Shown: positions 7,882-15,608 of the stretch, one piece after another | How the letters are laid out: the number at the start of each line of letters is the position of its first letter | How positions within the stretch are numbered: position 1 is the stretch's first letter | NCBI GenBank assembly: GCA_934654805.1 | Contig: CAKUGW010000022.1 | Span: 1-31,835 of the forward strand | Length of the DNA: 31,835 nt | Origin: an uncultured Kiritimatiellota bacterium | Lineage (GTDB): Bacteria > Verrucomicrobiota > Kiritimatiellia > RFP12 > UBA1067 | Direction: 5' to 3' | The notes under the pieces: generated by a model | Databases searched by the model: none | Seen by the model: only the letters and a program-made list of their open reading frames with translations | Told to the model about the DNA's origin: nothing | Program-made: the position numbers and the translations under genes

Positions 7882-9747
7882 ATGAGAAGAACGAGACAAG
7901 TGACCTTTGCGGGAGTTTTGCTTCTGTTGGTGACAACGGGCGGTTGCGCGCTCGTCCAGCGGGATGCGCTGGACATACGTCCGCAAGAGGGCGACGACGC
8001 CGCGACGGCGGCCGTCTGGCAGGCAGAGAACGCCGAACGGCTGGCGCGTGAAACGTCTGCAGCCGTCCTATACGGCTTCGTGGCGACACCGCAGGCGGCG
8101 GATGCGCTTCTGGCGGACGTGAAGGGTGCTTACGAGACGGATCCCTTGCGGGCGGTGCAGATTGCCGCCGTCACGCAGCAGACGATGACGCCGAAATGCG
8201 AACGTGCGGCGCGGGGGCGGAAGGTCTGGACGGAGGCACTCCTACGGGCTGCGCGCGCGTCGGCCGACGCCACGCGGACGATGTTCTTTCTCGACCAGTT
8301 GCGTAGTTGTGGCTTTCCGTCGCAGGTCGCCGCGATTCGCGCGCTCGGCGAGAAGAGGGAAACGTGTGTGCGCGACTACGCCGACTGGGTGGCGCGGGAA
8401 CTGGAGTCGGTGCCAGTTCCGACGGGGCTTTCCTGGTGCGTGTTCGGAACCTCCATCTCGTGGTACGACGCGCATGCGTCCGAATACGGGGAGGCGAAGT
8501 TCACGCGCGGCTACCAGAGCCGCGTTAAGGATCGGCTTTCCTTTACGGACTATCACAACCTGGCCATCAACGGCGGCGTCATTGGCGGGCACCGCTGGGC
8601 AAAGGTGCCGCGTGCGGATCTCTACACGATCGAGCATGGAATCAACGACTGGGGGCATCGCGTACCCGTCGGCACGCTCGCGGACTATCGCGTCGGCACG
8701 AACGCCAACACGTTTGCGGCGAATTACCGGATTCTGGTGGACAAGATCCGAAAGGCCAATCCGCACGCCATCATCGTCCTCTGCACGCCACGGCGCGGCT
8801 ATGGGTTCGGGACGTACCTGCCAGCTTCCAGCGACGCGCCGCATGGAGGCATCTACCTGAAAGAGTATGCGCGGCTCGTGCGGGCGATTGCGGCGGACGA
8901 GGGCTTCGAGGTCGCCGACTTCTTTGCGGACTGCGGCACGGACGAGGAGCTGGCCGATCTCTCGATCGACGTTGCCCTGCACCCGAACGACGCGGGCTTC
9001 CAGCGCATGGCGGACTGCTTGGAGAAGGCCATCCGCCGCGCGACGCTCGAACGCCGCGCGGGCTTCCGTTCGCTGTTCAACGGGCAGGATCTTACGGGCT
9101 GGCGGTGGTCGGGAGCGGTGCCGTGCTACGGCGTCGAGCCGACGGAGCCTGGAATTCTTCAGTATATTCCGGGAACGATGGAGCGTCACAAGCTCTGTCC
9201 CGGTACGGACGAGCAGCTCGTGACGCAGAAGTCCTTTCGAGATTTCGTGCTGCGCTTCGACTTCCTGATGCCGACGAACGGAAACAACGGCATAGGCGTC
9301 CGCATGGCGGAAAAGGGGAACCCGACGTATACCGCACTGTGCGAGATTCAGCTGCTGGACGACGGCGGCGACGCCTACTACGACGCTTCGGCGAAGCGCG
9401 ACAAGTGCGCGCCGACGCAGTATTGCGGAGCCGTCTACGGACTCGCGCCGGCGCGTCGCGACAATCCGGCGGCGAAAGGCTTTGCCGTCGGCGGGAGCTA
9501 TGCGCATCCGGCTGGTCAATGGAACGACTGCGAGATCGAGGTCGTCGGTTCGACCGTGCGCGTGACGCTGAATGGCGTGGAGGTCTCGCGAGCCGACCTT
9601 TCCGCATTTCAGGGTGACGGCGACACGCCTGACCGCAAGCCGCATCCGGGCATTCGCCGCACCGAAGGGGCGATCGGGCTTCTGGGCTATGCGGGCTTCA
9701 ACGTTCGCTTCAGGAATTTGCGTGCGCGGGACGTCTCGGCGCGCTGA
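7882..9747 (+). CDS. Lipoprotein fusing an SGNH/GDSL esterase and a DUF1080 (3-keto-disaccharide hydrolase) domain
   Basis: A 621-aa protein. Residues 1-22 form a lipoprotein signal ending in LVTTGGC, with Cys22 as the lipidation site. Residues about 35-175 are helical and unassigned. A catalytic SGNH-type domain follows: block I FGTSIS (Ser191), block III HGINDWG (Asn255), and block V DVALHPND (Asp363, His367). From about residue 394 a DUF1080 domain begins with the characteristic GFRSLFNGQDLTGW and runs to the end as a jelly roll. Family knowledge: SGNH enzymes remove acyl groups from carbohydrates; DUF1080 proteins cleave 3-keto glycosides. Joining both in one lipoprotein suggests a deacylation plus cleavage step at the envelope (inference). 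A strong GAGGAGGA ribosome site (7868-7875) sets the start. It sits directly behind the Tat oxidoreductase that could produce its substrate. Confidence 0.85.
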   Translation: MRRTRQVTFAGVLLLLVTTGGCALVQRDALDIRPQEGDDAATAAVWQAENAERLARETSAAVLYGFVATPQAADALLADVKGAYETDPLRAVQIAAVTQQTMTPKCERAARGRKVWTEALLRAARASADATRTMFFLDQLRSCGFPSQVAAIRALGEKRETCVRDYADWVARELESVPVPTGLSWCVFGTSISWYDAHASEYGEAKFTRGYQSRVKDRLSFTDYHNLAINGGVIGGHRWAKVPRADLYTIEHGINDWGHRVPVGTLADYRVGTNANTFAANYRILVDKIRKANPHAIIVLCTPRRGYGFGTYLPASSDAPHGGIYLKEYARLVRAIAADEGFEVADFFADCGTDEELADLSIDVALHPNDAGFQRMADCLEKAIRRATLERRAGFRSLFNGQDLTGWRWSGAVPCYGVEPTEPGILQYIPGTMERHKLCPGTDEQLVTQKSFRDFVLRFDFLMPTNGNNGIGVRMAEKGNPTYTALCEIQLLDDGGDAYYDASAKRDKCAPTQYCGAVYGLAPARRDNPAAKGFAVGGSYAHPAGQWNDCEIEVVGSTVRVTLNGVEVSRADLSAFQGDGDTPDRKPHPGIRRTEGAIGLLGYAGFNVRFRNLRARDVSAR

Positions 9748-9762
9748 GAAAGGTCAGGCAAG

Positions 9763-12700
9763 ATGATGCTGTTTGATTCGATTCTTCTTCTCGCGACGGT
9801 TGTGCCGGTCTATACGCTGGACTTCGAGGACGGGCTCAAGGATTCGCGTGGCAACGAACCCGTCTACGCAAAGGGCGTCCGTTTCTGCGAAGGCGTCAGG
9901 GGGCGTGGCCTGTTCGTCGACGAGAAGGACGGCGGGCTCGAATACGTTGTCGGCAAGATCGTCTCCACACCGACGAACGGGGCGTTCTCGTGCTGGTTCA
10001 AGATGGACGAGGACGCGATCGGCGGCATGCTGCAGTTCGACAGCGCCTGTAACGAGGATCGCTCCGAGTGGACGGCCCAGCCGAATCGGTCGCGCAACCG
10101 CCGACGCCTGATGTCCGCGATCTGCGGGAACCTGGACGCCGGCTCGTACGTGAGCTACGACTACGCCGACATCGGCGACGGCAAGAACTGGGTTGGGACG
10201 GTGAAGTCGAACGAGTGGCATCACGTCCTCGTCCAGTATCGTGGGGACGGCTGTGAACTGTTCCTGGATGGCGTGCTGTTCCTGCACCGCATGGCGTGGA
10301 AGGGAAAGGTGCCGTCCGGCGAAGACACGGGGCGGTTGCGCATTGGCGTCGTGCCGACCCATCGTCGGGACGCCTGGTGCTCGTGGGGCGGCGCGATCGA
10401 TGAGGTGAAGCTGTATGATCGGGCGTTGACGCCGCGCGAGGTCGAAGTGGAATATGCGCAGGTGCGGCCTTACCTTCTGGAACTGATGGATCATACGGCG
10501 ACGGTCGGCAAGGAGACGGCGATCCGCTTTCGCCGCCGCGACCTTCCGAGCGGAAGGCTCACGCAGTACACGCGGACGGTCAAGCCGGATCGTCCCGGCG
10601 TCTTCCGGATTCGGGAGCGCGATTTCTACTACGATCTCATGGCATTGGATCCGGAAGCTACGCACGCTCCGCTGGCGGATCGCCAGGTCTTCGACGCCTC
10701 GACGCTCGTGGCGGACATCGACTGCACGCGGGACGTCCCGCCCGCCGCGTTCAACCACTGCGGTTCCTCGATCGTCACGAATGCGGCGGGGTGCGTCTAT
10801 CGCGAGTCCGACCTCAACCTCGGCGTGGGCTTCGCCTACCGTGTGCCGCTGAAGAACCCCGGGCGGGCTCATTGGATTGAGCTGGAGTATCCGGACGATG
10901 CCAAGCGCGAGTATGCGCTCGCCGTCTACCCGGAGAACCGGGGCGTCCTCTACACGATTACGCTCGACTGCTTCGGCATCATGACGGGCATGGACAACCC
11001 GACGACCGGGCGGCTCGCGAAGCGCCGTCTTCTCTTCTTCCCCGATTGCCCGGCCGTGGCCGTGGCGGTCTTGGGTTATCGTCCGTTCCCCGGCTCGAAG
11101 CCTCCGGCGGCGGCCCGCATCCGCGTCTATGAGGCGACATACGGGGCGGCGCGTTCGTCGGCCGCGCCGAGGCGAGAGAAGGCCGCGCGCCGCACGTTCG
11201 GGATTTGGGACGAGGACCCGACGATGGACTCACATCTCGGATTCGCGCATTTCAACGGCTATGGCGACATGCGCGCGTCGCTGGAATTCTATCGGCACAA
11301 GTGGCAGAACGTGCTGGACTACATGGCCTACGAGGGGCTGAATGCCTGGATCATCAAGGAAGTGGACTACAGCGGCGACGCGGGGCACCAGTACGCGACG
11401 TTCGAGCACGTGAGCCAGTTCGGCTCGTCGCCGGGGCGCGTGCCCGGTTGGGACGACCTCGGCGCTCGGATGCTCGACGACGCCGGACATGACATCTGGC
11501 TTCGGATGAACTGGCGTCTCGCGAATGGGAACTGGCTGGCGGCTCTCGGCGGCGATGCGTCGCTCAACGTGGCGCTGGAGGATCGCAAGGGGCAGTCCAC
11601 GGGTGGCTGGGGCGCGCTCAAGTTCTACCACCCTGTCGTGCGCACGGCGCTGAAGCGTCTGTTGGCGGGCTATCGCGACCGCTTCTCCGTCTACGGCCAT
11701 TTTCGTGGCGTGACGCTGAACGAGATGTGCGCACCGAACTTCATGGGCATCGAGAACGGCTACGATGCCGAGACGGTCGCGCTCTTTGAGAGGGAGACGG
11801 GAGTAACGGTTCCGGCGACGGATGCGCCCGGTCGCTACCGCTTTCTCGTCGAGGGCGCGAAGGACGTCAAGGAGGCCTGGCTGGGCTGGCGGTGCGCGAA
11901 GACGGTCGAGGTCGCACGGGAACTCGCCGCTGAACTGCGTGCCGAAGGCCATGAGGGCCTGACGCTTCAGTTCTGGGTCAAGCCGGAGATCTATGCCAAT
12001 CGGCATCTGGATCGCTGGCCGGACTACGACATGACGGCGACGCTCCGGGAGGCCGGCATCGACCTTGACGCCTTGCGAAATGTCGAAGGGCTCGATCCCG
12101 TTCTTTTCGTGCGGCCGGACTATTTCCGAGCCAACGGTCGCGTGGACATGAACGAGCCGTATTTCATGTATTCGGACACATTTGCGCAGACGCTCAATGA
12201 AAACGGCATTCGGACGATGAACGTGATCCGGCACTGCAATTTCGAGCTCTATGATCCGATCATCGGGACGAACTATTGGAAGAACGCCTGGTGGGCGCCG
12301 CCGACGGTCGGTCTGCGGAACGACAACATGTTCCTGTATTACGCGACGCCGCATCCGCAGGATCCGTATGTCTTGGAGCCATTCGCCTATCTGTTGGCCG
12401 AGACGGATGTCCAGGACTTCGAGCACGGCTTTTGGGGCATGCCGGACGTTGGCGTCAACGACATCTACAAGCCGTTCGTGCGCGAGTACGTGAAGATTCC
12501 GCGTGGCTCTTTCCGTCTGCTGGATGGGTTCGTCAACGATCCCGTCGCCGTGCGCGTCGGTCCGAAGGGTAGGGGGTGGTATGCCGTGAACCGCGAGGGG
12601 TGTCGCGTGAATGTCACGGCGAAGCGCCGTGGCTTCGCGGGACTGCTCAAGGGCGCGTTCAAGTTGGAGCTTGGCCCCTGCGAGCTGAAGTATTTCCCTC

Positions 12701-13839
12701 AGGATTTCGACCTCGACCCGAAGTCCGTGCGGGCCGAGCCGGACGCCGCCTACGTGGAGCGGATCCTTGCGGACGTGACAGGACTGCGGAAGGCGGCGGC
12801 CGAATGTCCGGCCTCGTCGCTGGCGCGCGACGTCATGCCGCGAATCGAGACGGAACTGGCGGCGAAGCGCTGGTCAAAGGTGCGGGCGCTTCTCCTGACG
12901 AAAGCCGTGCGCGCTGAACGGCTGCGCAACAAGGTCGAGCTGCGGCCGGCGTTTGACCCGGAGCGGTTGACGCTCGCCGTGACGGTGTGCAACCTGGAGG
13001 AAGAGCCGTTGACGGGCACGCTGGCACTCGCCCAGAAGCCGCAGGGCGGGCTGCGGGCGAAGCAGGATTCCCTTGCGGTGTCGGTTCCCGCCGGCGGGCA
13101 ACGCACGTATCGCTTTGAGTATGTCCCGGAAGACGGCAAGGAGGTTCCCGCAAACCCAGGCGCATGCCACTATTGGGTCTCGCTCGCGACGCGGAAAAGC
13201 ACGGAAAAGGCCTGCTGGACGTTTCATCGGCTCGACTGCACGAAGCGCGGCGAGACGCGTTCCAAGCCGTTCGCGTTCTACTCGACCTGGGCGTCTTACG
13301 GGAGATCGAAGGAGCTGCTTGCGGAGCGGTATGGGAAAGAGCTCTGCTTTCGCGGCAATCTCGAATGGGACGCGAAAGGCGTCTACGTGACGCTGGACGT
13401 CGAAGACCCTGACTTCATCATGTCGAACAGCCCCCATGAACTCTATGCGGACTCCGATTCGCTTCAGGTCTACTTTGACCCGCGGAATGACGGTCGGCTG
13501 TTCGCGCCGGCGGAATACGATGCCGACGATGTCGTCTTCCAGGCGGGCTATCTTAAGGGGAAGCCGGTCGTCTATTACGAGACGCCCGAAAAGAGAATCT
13601 GCGCGGACGCGACGGTTTCGCGGACGCAAGTCACGAAGGGCTGGTCGCATTGGGAAGTCTTCATCCCAAAGACCGCCGTGCCGGGGCTGAGACTTGAAAA
13701 GGGGCAGGTGTTTGGCTGGAACGTGCAGGTAAACCAGCGCATGCGCGATGCGCTGCGCGGCGACTATACCGTAGGCTTGGCCGGGAACGGTGCGCCCTAC
13801 CGCAATCCGGGGAAATGGTTCGACGCCGTCTGCCGATAG
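9763..13839 (+). CDS. Large multidomain protein: LamG-like lectin domain, glycosidase-like barrel, CBM9-like C-terminus
   Basis: A 1358-aa protein. The first 20 residues are hydrophobic and may be a short signal peptide. Residues about 15-230 form a LamG/concanavalin-type jelly roll, recognisable by LDFEDGLKDS near the start and GAIDEVKLYDRALTPREV near its end. A linker beta domain follows. From about 480 a region starting FGIWDEDPTMDSH and rich in W, D and E looks like an (alpha/beta)8 glycosidase barrel; GVTLNEM (from residue 649) is a candidate acid/base segment. From about 1160 a CBM9-like beta sandwich contains LEWDAKGVYVTLDVEDPD and YADSDSLQVYFDPRND. I cannot place the barrel in a known GH family. 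Position between the DUF1080 lipoprotein and GH78/GH2 suggests a polysaccharide-active enzyme (inference). The stop is TAG, showing that TAG is a real stop in this genome. Confidence 0.7.
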   Translation: MMLFDSILLLATVVPVYTLDFEDGLKDSRGNEPVYAKGVRFCEGVRGRGLFVDEKDGGLEYVVGKIVSTPTNGAFSCWFKMDEDAIGGMLQFDSACNEDRSEWTAQPNRSRNRRRLMSAICGNLDAGSYVSYDYADIGDGKNWVGTVKSNEWHHVLVQYRGDGCELFLDGVLFLHRMAWKGKVPSGEDTGRLRIGVVPTHRRDAWCSWGGAIDEVKLYDRALTPREVEVEYAQVRPYLLELMDHTATVGKETAIRFRRRDLPSGRLTQYTRTVKPDRPGVFRIRERDFYYDLMALDPEATHAPLADRQVFDASTLVADIDCTRDVPPAAFNHCGSSIVTNAAGCVYRESDLNLGVGFAYRVPLKNPGRAHWIELEYPDDAKREYALAVYPENRGVLYTITLDCFGIMTGMDNPTTGRLAKRRLLFFPDCPAVAVAVLGYRPFPGSKPPAAARIRVYEATYGAARSSAAPRREKAARRTFGIWDEDPTMDSHLGFAHFNGYGDMRASLEFYRHKWQNVLDYMAYEGLNAWIIKEVDYSGDAGHQYATFEHVSQFGSSPGRVPGWDDLGARMLDDAGHDIWLRMNWRLANGNWLAALGGDASLNVALEDRKGQSTGGWGALKFYHPVVRTALKRLLAGYRDRFSVYGHFRGVTLNEMCAPNFMGIENGYDAETVALFERETGVTVPATDAPGRYRFLVEGAKDVKEAWLGWRCAKTVEVARELAAELRAEGHEGLTLQFWVKPEIYANRHLDRWPDYDMTATLREAGIDLDALRNVEGLDPVLFVRPDYFRANGRVDMNEPYFMYSDTFAQTLNENGIRTMNVIRHCNFELYDPIIGTNYWKNAWWAPPTVGLRNDNMFLYYATPHPQDPYVLEPFAYLLAETDVQDFEHGFWGMPDVGVNDIYKPFVREYVKIPRGSFRLLDGFVNDPVAVRVGPKGRGWYAVNREGCRVNVTAKRRGFAGLLKGAFKLELGPCELKYFPQDFDLDPKSVRAEPDAAYVERILADVTGLRKAAAECPASSLARDVMPRIETELAAKRWSKVRALLLTKAVRAERLRNKVELRPAFDPERLTLAVTVCNLEEEPLTGTLALAQKPQGGLRAKQDSLAVSVPAGGQRTYRFEYVPEDGKEVPANPGACHYWVSLATRKSTEKACWTFHRLDCTKRGETRSKPFAFYSTWASYGRSKELLAERYGKELCFRGNLEWDAKGVYVTLDVEDPDFIMSNSPHELYADSDSLQVYFDPRNDGRLFAPAEYDADDVVFQAGYLKGKPVVYYETPEKRICADATVSRTQVTKGWSHWEVFIPKTAVPGLRLEKGQVFGWNVQVNQRMRDALRGDYTVGLAGNGAPYRNPGKWFDAVCR

Positions 13840-13852
13840 ATGCAGCTCTCTG

Positions 13853-13888
13853 TCCCAAAACATCACATCTCATTCCCAAAACATCACA
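13853..13888. repeat. Two direct copies of TCCCAAAACATCACA, 21-bp period
   Basis: TCCCAAAACATCACA occurs at 13853-13867 and again, identical, at 13874-13888, with six bases (TCTCAT) between the copies. The pair lies in the only sizeable spacer (62 bp) of the middle operon, directly in front of the ribosome site of the next gene. A 21-bp period is two helical turns, so both copies would face the same side of DNA; this suits a protein site or a leader element. A simple slippage or duplication scar is the alternative. Confidence 0.8.
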
Positions 13889-13901
13889 GGAGATTAGAAG
13901 A

Positions 13902-15608
13902 ATGTCGAAAAGGGTTTTCCTGAAAAGCGCGTCGATTGTTTCCGTCTGCGTTGCGTGTGTCGTGGGCGCGGCGATGGATGCGTGTGCGTGGGACGTGGAG
14001 CATGACGAGGTTGCGCAGCTCGTCGGCGAGTCGCTGCCGGCGGAGATCAAGACGTCGTTCGACTTCGACGACTTCGGCGTCCTGATGGCCTTCTGCCACT
14101 TCCCCGACATGACGGAATGGGAGCCGCGCCGTTGGCGGACGGTGGACGACTACGCGCCGCACGTCGGGCCGGACGACCGCGCGATCCTCGCCGCAGCCGG
14201 CTGCGGCGGCTACTGGGCGCACACGGAGAAGGGGAAGGCGACGCTGATGGCGCTTCTCTCGCGCGCCTTCGGCCGCGGCGACCACCGCGTGGCGGCGTTC
14301 TACCTCTCGGTGCTGACGCATCCGGTCGGCGACGAGAGCGCGCTCAACCATCCGACGATCCTGAACTTCGTCCACTACTGCCACTACCAGGGCGTCGCGT
14401 TCGGCACGCGCAAGGTCGAGGCGGGCGCGAAGAACATCTTCGGCTTCCGCTCCGACGGCGGCATCGTGCGGCGTGTGCGCGAGAAGCTGAAGGGGTATCG
14501 TCCGTCCGCACCCACCGCTGGGGACTTCCGCGCGCAACAGCTGGACCTCTGCGTCCGAGCCGTCGCCCAGTCGTCCTACGCAGCTGAGAAGGAGTCCGCA
14601 ATCGCGTTCGGACGGCCGGGCGCCGCCGAGGCCCTCGCGGATCTTGTCGCGATGCAGGTGAGGGCGATCCTCGACATTGCGTGGACGTGTTGGGCAAACC
14701 GCGCGCCGGATGCGCTCCTGCCCTACGACGACTTCCAGAAGCGTTTCGACCGCGACGCCGCGCGCGCGATGAAGGCCCTCGATCCCGGGAAACAGGCCGT
14801 CTTCGCTGACCTCTTCGATGCGGCGCGGAACCCACCGAACCCGAAGGGGACGGTCGCTGTCGTCTGCGAGGCACTTGGTCTCCGGTCGAGTGGTGCGCAG
14901 TCCTATGTCGGGCGGCTTGTGCTGGGGGCGTGCGGTCGCACGCTGCGCGACGCGGGCTATGCGCTCAAGGCGCATGACTTCCGCAACCTGAAGGTCGGCG
15001 ACCTTTCGCCCGCCGAGACGCCGGTGCTGCTCGTCACGGCCGGGTATGAGGCGCCGGACGAGGAACCGGCGCGGGCGCTGATTGCCTACCGCAAGGCTGG
15101 CGGACGCATCGTCTACATCAGCGGACAGGATCCGACGTCGGTAGCCGACCGCGCGGCCAGTGGGCGTCCGCTGGTGGTCGGCCACGGAGACCCGCGCGAC
15201 ATTTCCGGCTTCGGCGGACTGCTCGCCGACCGTGCTCCGGAGGAGTTGCCTGTCTCGCCGGGCTGGCACAAGGAGGGCGCATGCCCCGACTGGCGGAAGA
15301 TGGCGGTCATTGTGGACGGCGTGCGGCATCCGCTTCGCCGCGATGCGAACGGCGACGGCTACGCGAAGCCCGCCTGCGCGCAGGAGATCCTGCCGGGGCC
15401 CGGCATCGAGCCGCTGGCGTACCTCGACAACGGGCGGGCGCGGTTCTGCGTCGCCGCGCGCAAGGGCAACGTGACGTGGCTGCCGGTCTATCTGCTTTCG
15501 CCGTTCCTCTTTTCGGACGTGACGGCGCTTGATTTCGGGGCCCTGCGGCTTGATCCGTTCGCCGAAAAGGTCCTGCTGTCGGCAGTTGAGGGGAGGTCTG
15601 CGCGATGA
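13902..15608 (+). CDS. Exported S1-P1 nuclease/phospholipase-C-like zinc protein with C-terminal amidotransferase-like domain
   Basis: A 568-aa protein. The signal peptide ends ACA just before Trp30, so the mature chain would begin WDVEH. Family knowledge: in S1-P1 nucleases and zinc phospholipase C the N-terminal Trp of the mature protein is itself a zinc ligand. Other ligand-like residues are His34, Asp69 (HFPD), His107 (AHTEKG) and the HxxxDx5H pattern His140/Asp144/His150, which matches S1-P1 spacing exactly. Overall similarity is otherwise low, and the last Hx3D/E pair is not obvious. Residues about 330-568 form a second domain with LLVTAGYEAPDEEPARALIAYRKAGGRIVYISGQ, resembling ThuA or class I amidotransferase folds (tentative). 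Substrate could be a phosphoester; unknown. GGAGA (13889-13893) precedes the start; the stop overlaps the next gene as ATGA. Confidence 0.6.
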   Translation: MSKRVFLKSASIVSVCVACVVGAAMDACAWDVEHDEVAQLVGESLPAEIKTSFDFDDFGVLMAFCHFPDMTEWEPRRWRTVDDYAPHVGPDDRAILAAAGCGGYWAHTEKGKATLMALLSRAFGRGDHRVAAFYLSVLTHPVGDESALNHPTILNFVHYCHYQGVAFGTRKVEAGAKNIFGFRSDGGIVRRVREKLKGYRPSAPTAGDFRAQQLDLCVRAVAQSSYAAEKESAIAFGRPGAAEALADLVAMQVRAILDIAWTCWANRAPDALLPYDDFQKRFDRDAARAMKALDPGKQAVFADLFDAARNPPNPKGTVAVVCEALGLRSSGAQSYVGRLVLGACGRTLRDAGYALKAHDFRNLKVGDLSPAETPVLLVTAGYEAPDEEPARALIAYRKAGGRIVYISGQDPTSVADRAASGRPLVVGHGDPRDISGFGGLLADRAPEELPVSPGWHKEGACPDWRKMAVIVDGVRHPLRRDANGDGYAKPACAQEILPGPGIEPLAYLDNGRARFCVAARKGNVTWLPVYLLSPFLFSDVTALDFGALRLDPFAEKVLLSAVEGRSAR

